Source: Chara braunii (taxonomy: Eukaryota > Streptophyta > Charophyceae > Charales > Characeae). Taken from it: a DNA stretch of 38,736 bases. The translations under genes and the position numbers were made by a program. Positions 1 through 9,361 of the stretch are shown one piece after another (position 1 is the first letter of the stretch; each line of letters begins with the position of its first letter). Location of the stretch: NCBI GenBank assembly GCA_003427395.1, contig BFEA01000810.1, positions 213,280 to 252,015 of the forward strand, in the 5' to 3' direction. The notes below the pieces were generated by a model. The model saw nothing but the letters and a program-made list of their open reading frames with translations. It was not told where the DNA came from and made no database searches.

Positions 1-41
<41 letters not shown>

Positions 42-69
42 CAGAGAGAGAAACAGAGAGAGAGACAGA
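1..69. repeat. (GACA)n / GA-rich microsatellite
   Basis: Ten perfect AGAC/GACA tetranucleotides open the window, followed by imperfect GA-rich sequence to about 69. It lies in what is probably an intron of the starch synthase gene that follows. Seen directly in the sequence. Confidence 0.95.
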
Positions 70-169
70 TTGTTTCGCACTTCTGTAACGTTCGTCTGGC
101 TTACCTATCTCACACTTCGACACTTGCTCCCTTACTCTGCGTTGGTTGTATATCCTTGCAAATGGATAG

Positions 170-419
170 CCGCAGCGAAAAGTCTGGAGAGGACCTGCGA
201 GTACTGAATTGGATGAAAGCGGGATTTGAGTACTCCGATTTGCTGTTGACGGTCAGTCCCGCGTATGCGACTGAGGTCTCCACAGAGCACGAGCGTGGCG
301 CAGGTCTGCAAGACCTGATTTCAAGGAAGGGGATGCTTGGGATAATGAATGGTGCAGATGTGACGGAGTGGAGTCCGGTCAATGACAAGTTCCTGCCTCA
401 TAGATACGACGTCAACTCG
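170..419 (+). CDS. GBSS1: GBSS exon 1 of window
   Basis: This exon encodes the inter-domain region with [27 protein letters not shown] and [13 protein letters not shown]. The donor is TCG|GTGAGT at 419/420, in phase 0. Two AGs (168-169, 174-175) could serve as acceptor. The pyrimidine-rich stretch at about 110-156 fits either. Confidence 0.85.
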
Positions 420-3375
420 GTGAGTGTTCTCTCTGGTCTCTTGATCCCGTTATTCCGAAGCTATATCGTCTGTTTAAACGACTTCCACGGTGGATGTAAT
501 AATTGATGCCAACCGATGGCCGTCTTTATACCTTGCGGCACCTACCCGTCTGCCTACCATGGCTTTTGTTTCAGTTACTTATCACTTCGTCGGGTGAACT
601 TCGGTCGCAAATGGATGGACATCTTGGCCTTCTTTCGTAAGAAAACCCGTTTCAAATGGACTTTGATCTGAACCTGTATCGTTTACTCGACTCGCTTCTT
701 CATCTTTGTGGCAGGTGTTTGACGTCAAGCCCTCTTTGAAGCAGCAGTTGCAGGCGGAGGCAGGCTTCGCAGTCCGTCCGGAAGTTCCTCTGTTTGGGTT
801 CATGGGCCGGCTGGACGAGCAGAAGGGGTCGGACATCTTGGCTGCCGCCATCCTTAAGCTCGTGGAGGAGCGCAAAGGAGAGGCTCAGTTCATCATGCTG
901 GTGAGTACATCGAAACTGTTTTTTCTCTGCATACGACTCTCACATCATATTTCAAACCACTTGGTAGATAAAGGAAACCGTAAACGTAACCGCCTTTCGG
1001 CGGAGTCCAGGTGCACGGCTTGCCGCGTACGTCCATGTGGAGGGTTATTTGTCACATTACCTGCAACAGAGTGGCAGTGTAGATTTCCCTCGCATTTCGC
1101 ATTCTCTCCTGTTCTTCTTCTTCGATGAAATTTGAGTTCGGTGTTCTTCCCTTCTTCCTTCGCTTTAGATGTTGTGAAGCACTCTTCGTACTGACCACTA
1201 AGCTGATCGAGCAGAGTGGAAAGAATTTTCATGGTGCCCGGCAGGAAATGGAAACGACCCGTGCTGGCATTACTTTTTTGCATTAACTTGCGGTATTGTG
1301 GTCTGTGCCCTGACCTTCTTTGCCCTGTGTTTGACCAGGGAACCGGCAAGGCTCGGTATGAGAAACAGATGCAAGATCTGCAGAAAAGATTTCCCGGACA
1401 GGTGCGGGCGATGACGAGATTCAGTCCCCGACTGGCCCACATGATCGTTGCTGGGTGTGACTTTATGGTGCTGCCCAGCCGCTTTGAGCCTGCCGGACTC
1501 GTGCAGCTGCACGCTATGCTGTACGGCACGGTAGGTTGCTACCCCATGTCTCGTAGATATACAAAACATCCTTTTTGTTGCGCTGTGTTCTGTCCATTGT
1601 TTGCTTGGGCAGTTTATAGTGATCGCTCGCCAGAGTGCATTGCGCCCTGTACTACCTTCTTACCCCCAATACAACGTACGGTGGTAGCTGAATTTGAGGC
1701 GGCGGGGTGCCGGGAAGAAAGCGACCGACAGCATTAGGATCATACCGAGACTTCGTTTCCAAAGTTATTGATGTGGACTTGAAGCCAAGATGAAGATATT
1801 TTAAGGTAGATAATTTCGCGATGTTAGCAGTGGGGACGAAACGTTTTTTCTCTTAGTGGGGGAGGGAAGTGACGGAATGTTTTGTATGGTGTGCACTGTG
1901 CAGATTCCAGTTGTTGCATCCACAGGCGGTTTTCGGGACTCCGTGCGAGACGGTGTGACCGGCTTGCACATGGGGAAGTTCGGCGTCAAGGTCAGTAATG
2001 TTTCTCACTTGCTCGATTCCAGGGGCGCATGGTGCGAGCTTGAAATGGATGAAAAGAATTTGTTCTTGGTTTGAGATTATGGGAGGAGAGCACAAAGTGT
2101 GAGATAGTTACAGTGCAGCGACTGGGAAATTGGTCGTGTTCTCCTCGAGTCCTCGACAGCAGCAATATCTGTAATTACGTAGCCTTTAGGAAATTAGGAG
2201 GTTTAAATGTTCAAAGGAAGAATCAGTTAAGCGTGAGGAACATAGTGAGGGGTTGGTTCGTTTTTGGCCTCGGTGAACATCAAGACGCGATGGTGCGTCG
2301 CTGCTATTGGGAGGTGGATAAAGGATAAAAGCGAATTAAAACAAGGTGTCTGTTCGTCGGACTGCTATAACGCTATTGATTGGTTCACCAATTTAATTAT
2401 CTGATGAAAGATGGACTGGGCTGTACTACTGGAGTGTATTCCATCTTCGCGAGGAATGGCCACATGTATTAGTGACTGCAGCTGTCCAACACCGTTGAGG
2501 TGATGATTCATGCCGCGTGGTTGCTTGTTGATTGACCGTTTGGCAGCCGGATGGAACAGCGGAGGATGTCGCCAAGGCGGTGGAGGGATTACAGCGGGCA
2601 ATCCAGGTGTTCTCTACCGCTCGCTTCAGAGACATGGTCGTGGCGGCCATGTCACAGGACCTCTCCTGGAAGGTGGGTGAGTGAGGAAAAAGGAGGCCTC
2701 CATACCATAGAGCAATGTCTAGGCGCGCAGATGTAACGCACACACACTTGTATACTTGTTCTCATGTTTGCTCTCATGTTTGCTGGCTTGTAGTTGAACT
2801 CGGTGTGAGGGCCAATGGACAGGTCCTACAGGAGGGTGGTGTTGAACATGGTGATTCTCTCTCGACTATGCGTCCACGCGCTTGGAGTGTGGAGAGTCGT
2901 GATGGGATCCTGTTGTAGCGCAGTCGACTAGCATGACTTGTCACTGTAGACCTTCTAAGGAAATTTTGCCAAAAAGATAAGAAAGTTGAGAAAATAATGA
3001 TAAAATAAAATTGAGTTACCGCATTTCAACGTTTTTATGATCTTGACGTTGGCTAACTTGGCTAGGATGAGAATGACCGACGATGACGACTCTCACACTG
3101 GGTCGACAGATATGAGTTTGTGTGCTCTCGAAGTCGGTGGGGTTGTGAGTGTTGAGTATAGAGTTTTGTAGTCCTCTAATGTTCTAAAAGTTGGTATCTG
3201 TGCTGGCTCGCAGGGTCCTGCCCGGGCTTGGGAACAAGCATTGCTGAATCTGTTCAAGGAGGCACGGAAGCAAGGAAGAGAGACGACTGAGGTGTTTCCC
3301 GGAGAGAAGGTGGAGAAACACCTCCCAGCGAGAGGTGCTGCCAAGGAGACTCTGCCTGCGACCATCAGTCTTTGA
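170..3375 (+). CDS. GBSS1: Granule-bound starch synthase, C-terminal half (six exons; 5' end outside window)
   Basis: The product would be a GT5 glucosyltransferase that moves glucose from ADP-glucose onto the non-reducing end of growing amylose inside plastid starch granules. Exons are about 170-419, 715-900, 1339-1530, 1904-1990, 2547-2672 and 3214-3375. All five introns are GT-AG and phase 0, and the join gives roughly 330 residues plus TGA. Visible landmarks are [69 protein letters not shown], the C-terminal nucleotide-binding motif STGGF, and QDLSWKGPARAWE near the end. STGG (instead of KTGG) and SWKGPAxxWE are typical of GBSS rather than SSI or SSII, where SWD/TWD is usual. The N-terminal half with the first KTGGL motif and the transit peptide lies upstream of the window. 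I see no frameshift or stop, so this looks functional. The exact acceptor of the first exon is uncertain (170 or 176). Confidence 0.93.
715..900 (+). CDS. GBSS1: GBSS exon 2 of window
   Basis: Acceptor GGCAG|GTG and donor CTG|GTGAGT delimit 62 codons in phase 0. The exon starts the C-terminal Rossmann domain: [17 protein letters not shown], then [18 protein letters not shown], the conserved GRL..QKG signature of GT5 enzymes. Confidence 0.92.
1339..1530 (+). CDS. GBSS1: GBSS exon 3 of window
   Basis: Acceptor GACCAG|GGA and donor ACG|GTAGGT delimit 64 codons in phase 0. It encodes [11 protein letters not shown], then [32 protein letters not shown]. The SRFEPAGL segment carries the conserved Glu of the E-x7-E type retaining glycosyltransferase site. 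Confidence 0.93.
1904..1990 (+). CDS. GBSS1: GBSS exon 4 of window
   Basis: Acceptor GTGCAG|ATT and donor AAG|GTCAGT delimit 29 codons. It encodes [10 protein letters not shown]..., the second nucleotide-sugar motif. Plant GBSS usually has STGGL, so Phe replaces the last Leu here. It ends in [11 protein letters not shown]. Confidence 0.92.
2547..2672 (+). CDS. GBSS1: GBSS exon 5 of window
   Basis: Acceptor TTGGCAG|CCG and donor AAG|GTGGGT delimit 42 codons. The first part ([19 protein letters not shown]) matches the GBSS linker helix, one residue shorter than in land-plant proteins as I recall them. The second part ends in MSQDLSWK, the start of the GBSS-type QDLSWKGPA block. Confidence 0.92.
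3214..3375 (+). CDS. GBSS1: GBSS terminal exon with stop
   Basis: Acceptor CTCGCAG|GGT. It encodes [14 protein letters not shown], completing the KGPAxxWE block, then a 39-residue charged tail ending TISL and TGA at 3373-3375. The tail is longer and more charged than the core needs and is probably lineage-specific. Confidence 0.92.
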   Translation, partial: GPARAWEQALLNLFKEARKQGRETTEVFPGEKVEKHLPARGAAKETLPATISL

Positions 3376-4598
3376 CAGTGTAGTTGAGATTGTGCGGTGC
3401 ATGGCCTTTGGATGCAGTTGAGGTGCTCCATGAGCGGTTACCATAGGGTAGGGAAGTCAGTGCAACACTACAACGCTAATGCTATCTGTCGGAAAGTGTT
3501 TACAGGTCATTGAATTTCAGGTTCGGATTTTTGGACGCTTTTGGCGGTCAATGGTCATTTAGGGACACACTCAGGCCAGTTTTGGATAGCAGACTCTAAG
3601 ACGAATGTGCCTTCGACTAATTCAGGATTTTCTAGAATAGAGGACGATGCAGGGATCCCTTTCAGTAATTGAGTTGTTTCATCTTATTGTGGTGAGGCCT
3701 TTGTAAAGCGGAGTGTTCTTTACCGCTACGTGCAGTTGAATTGTCTCTTTTTTCCCTGTAACTGCTACCCAGGACTCCAAGGAGGCTATCAGGGATTTAG
3801 GGGTGAAAAGAGCAGCCTCCGACAGCAGAGTGCGAATGCAGTCTGTTGGTGGGGAGCTTGACCTGCTGGGAAAACGGTCTAGCGTCCCTTACAGAATTCA
3901 ATTGCAGTGGAGAGAAAGGATTGGAGCATTTTTTGCCGTGGGGGTTTTCATGGGATTGACTGAAAGTGTTTTGGCGGTCCATCGATACTGGTTCTTCAGC
4001 CTGAACCTATGCCACCATAGGTGAGCCTATCGCACCATATATGAGGTGTGACGAGCTGAGACCAAGCAGAATGACATTGTCAGCAGCAGTAGCGATCTGT
4101 GGGAGGATGAAATATCACATAATAGCAGCTGGTATTGATTTGGGGATGTAGTGCCGCAATTTTGGTTGTAAGAAGATGCCGAAGGCGATTGCAGTACGGA
4201 GCAATGATAAAGTCTTCGAATAGCATGACGATGTCCTTTTTTCTTTATCTTTTTTCAGTTGACATGATTCCCTAGAATTCCGTTAATGTATCGAGTTTTT
4301 GTTAATTGATTGATGGTTGTAAGAACTGAACCGCTCAATCATCGTCAATGGTGTTGCACTCAGCATGGCTCTTGCATATTCATTCGTCCGTTGTGAACTT
4401 GTGACCGGGTGCCACTGTGGCAGACCTGTTGTGGCCAGAATTAAGGGCGGTTGTTGGGCCTAAGCCGATGTCTGAGGGTGTTGGATTGGGATGATAAGTT
4501 GCTGTCTGGGATTTTTTTATTTTTATTTTCTTCGCACAAAAAAACAGCCTGAGCTAATGCTAAGGGTGCTGATAGGAGCAGACACCACTACCGTCTCC
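3376..4598. other. GBSS 3' UTR and intergenic DNA
   Basis: About 1.2 kb follows the GBSS stop without a convincing coding region. The first few hundred bases are presumably 3' UTR, but no canonical AATAAA is placed where I would call a poly(A) site. A CTACCCAG|G acceptor-like site near 3765-3775 could belong to a spliced UTR; this is weak. T-rich patches occur at 4235-4258 and 4511-4530. Nothing else recognised. Confidence 0.5.
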
Positions 4599-4602
4599 TG
4601 AA

Positions 4603-4962
4603 CATAAGGCATATGCGTTGTAAAAGAATACAATGTATACCCTGCGTTGTATTCGTTTACACTCAGAGCCTTGACAAAAAGGTAAAAGTAAAGTAGCCAT
4701 GTACCTTTCCATGTTCTCGGTTGAGTTTCGTTCCTCTCCCCCTACTTGGGCCCTTGCTCCACTCCTCAGCAAATGTGCAAAATGCGAATGAATCTTCCAC
4801 TAGACCGTGGACAAATACAACCGCTTTGGGCCCTTTCTTTTGTCTTGGTGACCACGGTAGTGTAGAGAGACTTTGATGAGTGGCTTTCTTATTTTTCCAC
4901 TTTCTTGGCTGTGCCAATTTCTTGGCCGCACCACATTCTTGGCTGTCAGAAGCGCCTTCGTG

Positions 4963-5030
<68 letters not shown>

Positions 5031-5031
5031 N

Positions 5032-5111
<80 letters not shown>

Positions 5112-5386
5112 ACGCGCAGTGATTGCAGGCCTGCATGGGCCTGTCCCGTTCACCAGGGCAAGAATGGAGCAGGCGTTGACCTTCGGGGGAAAAAAAAAAA
5201 GGTTATAATCGAATACAACAATTTTCTCTTCGTGAAATTCAAATATAATGCATGCGCATATTATTCGAATAGAATGAATATGTGTTTTTCGAAGTGCCCT
5301 TGTATTCGAATTTCGAAGAAAAAGGTCTAACTTTCCGAAAAGCCTTTTTTTTGGAAAACTCGAATACAACACATATGCGTTATGTT
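4603..5386. repeat. Inverted dispersed repeat flanking (GA)n
   Basis: A ~38-bp motif at 5349-5386 (TTTTGGAAAACTCGAATACA...) recurs with two mismatches at 27963-28000. An inverted, more diverged copy of its GCATATG-containing core lies at about 4603-4625. Further TCGAATACAA / TTGTATTCGA pairs (about 5208-5218 and 5310-5320) make the interval foldback-like. The boundaries are approximate. The region 4662-4965 between the arms has no gene that I can see. Confidence 0.5.
4966..5110. repeat. (GA)n microsatellite
   Basis: Perfect GA dinucleotide for about 145 bp with one N at 5031. The N probably marks a collapsed or unsized repeat, so the true length is unknown. Long ER/RE and SL reading frames across it are artefacts. 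Confidence 0.97.
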
Positions 5387-5528
5387 TGGGGGAAGACGTA
5401 GCACTCTCGTGCAGGCTCCATAGATTGGTGGGAAGCGACACCTGCCGGAAAGGGGGTCCAGCAATCCTGAACATTGTAATCATTCGTTTGAACAGGTGTG
5501 TTTGTAGTATATGCGCCTACATTTAGGG

Positions 5529-5591
5529 CCTCGCCACACCACTGTCGAAAATGTGATTTTAGATAATTTCTCTTCGCCACATAGGCTGTCG

Positions 5592-5594
<3 letters not shown>
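5529..5594. repeat. TCGCCACAC/TGTCGAAAA repeat, copy 1
   Basis: Two head-to-tail half units (TCGCCACA ... TGTCGAAAA) lie about 50 bp apart. A second full copy lies at 7366-7432, and a lone inverted core at 5957-5974. Here the second half unit runs straight into a U6-derived sequence at 5592, which the 7366 copy lacks. Confidence 0.65.
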
Positions 5595-5622
<28 letters not shown>

Positions 5623-5661
5623 GGCCCCTGCGCAAGGATGACACGCATAAATAGAGAAATT
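5592..5661 (+). pseudogene. U6 snRNA pseudogene, 5'-truncated
   Basis: From AAAATTGGAACGATACAG onward this matches plant U6 almost base for base, including the ACAGAGA box, the AGC triad region (GATTAGCATGGCCCC), TGCGCAAGGATGACACGCAT and AAAT.GAGAAAT. The first ~23 nt of U6 (5' stem-loop GTCCCTTCGGGGAC and following) are missing and are replaced by an unrelated repeat. The 3' U-tail is lost. Neither a plant USE nor a correctly spaced TATA box is visible upstream. I infer a retrocopy or chimeric insertion, not an active gene. Confidence 0.85.
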
Positions 5662-5900
5662 TGAGACGGGAAGAAAATTCGCAAGTTGTCGGAGAATGCG
5701 TCTCCACACCCCCTGTAGAAAGTGGTTGAATCCCCAGCCTGCTACTCGGATGCTTTCTACTTCTCTTTGAAATTTGGTGAGTGGGGGTAAGGTCGGGATG
5801 GACTAATGCTTGTCGTACCCTCAGGCCGCTTTCGTCTTTTCCCATCTTGCATTCACAAGTGCATCCACTCTACAGTGCTGCGTGGCTAAAGGGGGGCAAA

Positions 5901-5962
5901 CTGTCGAAAGGAGGCTGTAGAATTTATTCTGACAGCCCTCGAATTGTTTTGCCTTTCGACAG
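5901..5962. repeat. Short inverted repeat (CTGTCGAAAGG / CCTTTCGACAG)
   Basis: Perfect 11-bp arms at 5901-5911 and 5952-5962 around a 40-bp spacer. The right arm with its flank (5957-5974, read on the - strand) is another copy of the CCACAT-GGCTGTCGAAA core found at 5578-5595. Confidence 0.7.
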
Positions 5963-6062
5963 CCATGTGGGGAGGCCCTTACTGATGAGTAGCATTGATT
6001 GCCCTCATACAAGGGTATAACTGCTCATTGAAGCTGTAGCATCATCACCCTGCCCTGCTGAA

Positions 6063-6065
<3 letters not shown>

Positions 6066-6100
<35 letters not shown>
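6066..6100. repeat. Poly-T tract
   Basis: About 35 consecutive T. It is followed at 6136-6198 by low-complexity GTT/GTC-type trinucleotide sequence. No gene is recognised between 5975 and 6468. Confidence 0.95.
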
Positions 6101-6102
<2 letters not shown>

Positions 6103-6468
6103 ATCTACCGGTACATGGACACATATGCGGACGAGGTGTTGATGTCAATGTTGTTGTTGTTATTGTCGTCGCTGTCATTGTTGATGTCATTGTCCATGAG
6201 AGTAACAGAGGCAGTGATTTTTTTCTTTTTTTTTCTTTTTTGGGAAAAGAGGCAGTGATATCGTTGGTGAGGATGTTGCCATTCTCTGAATTAAAATACA
6301 ATAAGTTCATGGAGCCTTTTTGCTGTCTGCACCTATGCATCATCCCTATTCACTGAAAAGGGGGGGTGTAGGAACGGCCGATTCCTAATGGAAAAAAAAA
6401 AGAAAAAGGACGGGTTTCTCTGTGCAAAACTACCCCTTCTTTTTCTGGAGGTTTTAGATGCTATTTCC

Positions 6469-6948
6469 TTATTTTGAAAAGGGATAACTTGCAATTTGCT
6501 TATTTTCAAAAGGGATAACTTGCAAAATACACCCATAAGTTAAAGATATATGCCAAAATGTCCCTAAAAGATGTGGGTGGAGCGGAATGCCCCTCTTACA
6601 AAAAAAGAATTTTGTGAAATACCCCTGGTGTCGGTAGGACCCCCATCTTTGCTATATACCCCTACCCCTGGTGTCGGTTGGACCCCCATCTTTGCAATAT
6701 ACCCCTATCGGGTACCATCCACCTTTGCGAAATGCCCCAGTACTTGACAACTTTTCCTAGGCGCTTTTGCAAAAGGCCAAGTCCCAAATGGGAAGGTCCA
6801 GATTGCAAAGTTGCACACCCGCCTGACAGAGGCGCAACACAGATTTCGGCCCAAAAGGGCATTCCATTCTACCCACATCTTTCAGGGGCATTTTGGCATA
6901 TATCTCAACTTATGGGGGTATTTTGCAAATTATCCCTTTTCAAATATC
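6469..6948. mobile_element. MITE-like foldback element A
   Basis: Arms of about 90 bp at 6501-6591 and 6858-6948 are inverted copies with only a few mismatches (shared blocks include AAAGGGATAA, CATAAGTT, ATATATGCCAAAATG and AAGATGTGGGT). The left tip is duplicated: TTATTTTGAAAAGGGATAACTTGCAA also occurs at about 6469-6494. The ~265-bp core has no ORF and holds a ~43-bp tandem duplication around GGTGTCGGT (about 6627 and 6669). I read this as a non-autonomous DNA transposon. No target-site duplication could be fixed because of the tip duplication. Confidence 0.75.
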
Positions 6949-6989
6949 AAACACAAGGAAGAAAAAAACTGACCTGTGAATTGCATCCC

Positions 6990-7365
6990 CGTCCGCTAGC
7001 TCAGTAGGGGCCTTGCTGCACAACTCTCCGAATGTGCAAAACGAGAGTGTATCCTCCCCTGAAAACATGGAAAGATACATTGCCATCTTTTTTGTCTTTT
7101 ATGCATGTGGATAGTAGTGCAGAGAGCTGAGCAAGGCCCAGGTGTCCTCCCTGAGGGGCACCGCCTAGGTGCTGGGTTCTATTCCTGTTGCCCTCTCTTT
7201 CTGCGGCCTGTGCACTGGTGCCTGCACAGCCACGGTCAAACAACCCTCGTAACTCCCTGTGGCGAGTTGTGCCTCCCTGTAACCCCTGGCAATGCCGGAG
7301 CATTGGGCCAAGTGGAGGTGGCTAAGTCCTGCTCCAGCAGGCCAGGACACACCCAATACGCATCC
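6990..7365. other. Diverged dispersed repeat related to 4690-4800
   Basis: The stretch around 7000-7045 (GGGGCCTTGCTGCA..., GAATGTGCAAAACG) resembles 4748-4790, and CATGGAAAGATACAT at about 7065 matches 4699-4712 in inverse orientation. An ORF across 7105-7443 shows no family features. A TAGCTCAGTAGG string at about 6999 resembles a tRNA A box, but no B box sits at the right distance. Confidence 0.35.
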
Positions 7366-7432
7366 CCTCGCCACACCAATGTCGAAAAGGGCATTGTAGA
7401 CATTTTCTCCTCGCCACACAGCATGTCAAAAT
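7366..7432. repeat. TCGCCACAC/TGTCGAAAA repeat, copy 2
   Basis: Same two-half-unit arrangement as at 5529, but without the U6 fusion. Similarity to the other copy resumes weakly about 90-180 bp downstream (CCAGCCTGC and CTATGCTTGTC blocks at about 7507 and 7588 against 5736 and 5805). The family unit is therefore probably several hundred bp long. No gene is seen in 7433-7740. Confidence 0.6.
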
Positions 7433-7740
7433 CCGAGATGTGAAAAACAATCAGGAGCTGTCAGGGAAAGGGTTTCGACACCTCCTCTCGAGCAAGGCTC
7501 TTTTACCAGCCTGCAACTTGGAAATTTTCAACAGTCCTGCGACGGGATGTCGAGTTCTTGTCGGAATGTTGAAAAGGAGAACGGACCTATGCTTGTCCTA
7601 TCTTGACCCAGTTTGTCTCTTTTGTGCATAGGACTTGTGAGTTCTTCAGTTGGACATACTGTGTGACGACAGTGGGGAAGAGGGTGTTTCAGTTGAAAGA
7701 GGGACTGTAGAGAATTTCCTGGGGATAATTTGTAGAAAGC

Positions 7741-8110
7741 GCCCAGCTAAAACCTTTTTGGTTTTGGCTGCCCAAAGTTCAGCCGTTTGGTACTACCGGC
7801 CCAATGTCTTCCATGTGGGGTACTACAGGCCCATGCGTCGCTACAAGGGCCCTACCGGATCATGAATCTGGTATTCATACCACTAAAGGATAGAATGAGG
7901 CCCACGTAAGGTATTTTGAAAAAGAAGGGCCCTTAGCTGCCGGTTCATGAATCTGAATGAAAAACAGTGCCGAATTCATGAACCGGTAAATACAACTCAA
8001 GGGATCTGTGGCCAGGAGCGAAGGCGGATTTCACCTAGGCTGAAGACATTTGGGCTGGTTGTACCAGACGGCCAAACTTTGGGCTGCCAAAACGGAAAGG
8101 TTTTGGTGTG
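7741..8110. mobile_element. MITE-like foldback element B
   Basis: Terminal arms 7741-7793 and 8061-8110 are inverted copies (blocks AAAACCTTT, GGCTGCCCAAAGTT / AACTTTGGGCTGCC, GTACCA). Inside are nested inverted segments built on TTCATGAATC / GATTCATGAA and ACCGG. At 370 bp with no credible ORF it fits a non-autonomous foldback transposon. A target-site duplication is not obvious. Confidence 0.7.
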
Positions 8111-8454
8111 GGCTCTTTCTACCAATTATCCCAATTTCCTGACATATGCCGAATGTAGTGATGTTTCTGCATTGGTGTGGTGAGACCCTAAGAAGAAATC
8201 CGGGTTGAGTTGTGAGGTCCCCGGCCTCATCCCATTGGCTTTTTGCAATATAATTTCAACTTTCCAAAAAAAAGAAAAAAGAAAAAAAACTTCACTAATA
8301 AAAGGAAAAGAATCAAGGGAATCTAAAAGAAAAGAAATCTAAAGCAAATCTAAAAATAAATTAAAGAAAAATAAATTCAAGAGGGGGAAAAAAAAAAAAA
8401 AAAAAAACTTACCTGAAAGACGAAAAGGCTGCCCGTGAAAAGGGGGCACCTGCA
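8111..8454. other. A-rich non-coding stretch
   Basis: Contains A-rich blocks at 8265-8290 and 8300-8370 and a poly-A run at 8388-8407 followed by CTTACCTGAAAGACG. Read on the - strand, that is a CTTTCAG|GTAAG junction followed by poly-T. Nothing coding is visible. Confidence 0.5.
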
Positions 8455-8501
8455 GTGTGTGTTCATGCGGCCTATTTTCTAGTCAGAGGTCCAGGGGTAG
8501 A
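8455..8501. repeat. Direct repeat, left copy
   Basis: A ~47-bp segment starting TGTGTGTTCATGCGGCCT recurs at 9308-9354 with about 80-85% identity. The pair brackets the 136-codon module. Confidence 0.7.
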
Positions 8502-8777
8502 AGCAAGGGGTCTCAAATTAGGTACAAGGCATCGAAGACTGCAAGGGGATACATTACAAATCTGACAAGAGCAAATTGACAATGCAGAAAAACAGATTTA
8601 CTGACAAAGTTTGATTGGGTTCAGAGAGTACTGACCAATGATATTTACAAACAACACTGAAAAATCTTCAAGGAAAGTGGAGAAGTCCTGGGGGTACCCC
8701 CCCATGCACCGAGGGCACGGGCGGGCGGGCCAGGATTTTCGCGCGCTGAGTCGCGAACCGTTGATGGAGATAATCCA

Positions 8778-9188
8778 GTGATGCGTAGCAGGTACGTCGA
8801 AAGGAGCGGCGTCGCAGTCGCGATCGAGGGAAGAGCAAAGGACAAAAGAAGCACAGATTCCTACGGGGCGATTTCTCTAGAAATAGCAAAACCTCGTGAA
8901 CCTCTGGAATGGCCCACCAATGACGCGCAATTTCCAGATTGTCCTTCCCTGCTTGAATTGGCCAAATGTTGGCCACCCCTAATCGGGGTTCGGTCCAATT
9001 CGACCCCTGCGGATGAAGAGGCCTTAGGAGGCCTTGAAATTCTTAAAGAGCCCGTCCTTGAGAAAAAGGTCCCTTCCTGGCTGCCGAACTCTTCTGAACT
9101 TCTTGCTGGTGCACCTGGGCCTCAAAAGCATCCTGATGCGGACGCATTGATTACAAAACTGACCGATCTGGCATCCTACCCTGAGTAA
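8778..9188 (+). CDS. 136-codon ORF module, copy 1 (unknown function)
   Basis: I recognise no family. The product is Pro/Leu/Glu-rich (SLLELAKCWPPLIG, DEEALGGLEILKEPVLEK, LAGAPGPQKHPDADAL) with no signal peptide or membrane segment. A second copy with the same start and stop lies at 27329-27739, about 92% identical in DNA. Most differences between the copies change amino acids, so purifying selection is not evident. Homology between copies starts just before ATGCGTAGCAG|GTACGTCG and continues about 120 bp past the stop. The 5' edge resembles a splice acceptor and CTGA|GTAAGT at the stop resembles a donor. It could therefore be a captured exon carried by a mobile element rather than a free-standing gene. 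Confidence 0.4.
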   Translation: MMRSRYVERSGVAVAIEGRAKDKRSTDSYGAISLEIAKPREPLEWPTNDAQFPDCPSLLELAKCWPPLIGVRSNSTPADEEALGGLEILKEPVLEKKVPSWLPNSSELLAGAPGPQKHPDADALITKLTDLASYPE

Positions 9189-9307
9189 GTGACAAAAACT
9201 AGACCCCTGCCTTGCTGCCACCATCTGACCGAGTCAGCTCTTAGCACGGCGGCCGCCTAGGAGTCATATGATAACATCCAATGAGAAATTTGGGTTTTTT
9301 CCTTCTA

Positions 9308-9354
9308 TGTGTGTTCATGCGGCCTGTTTTCTAATGAGAGGTCCGGGGGGAAGG
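9308..9354. repeat. Direct repeat, right copy
   Basis: Partner of 8455-8501. It lies directly between the end of the 136-codon module homology and the tyrosine-recombinase fragment. Confidence 0.7.
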
Positions 9355-9361
9355 CTTACGA

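Noticed and set aside
4663-5483. Long ORFs of repeated Ser-Leu or Glu-Arg on both strands
   Set aside because: They are translations of the (GA)n microsatellite; no start context or unique domain.
5592-5661. Functional U6 gene
   Set aside because: The 5' stem-loop and U-tail are missing and no USE/TATA pair precedes it. The copy at 30011 has a mutated ACAGAGA box and no promoter either.
6996-7180. tRNA gene or tRNA-derived SINE head
   Set aside because: An A-box-like TAGCTCAGTAGG exists, but the nearest B-box-like GGTTCTATTCC is ~165 bp away and no cloverleaf can be drawn.
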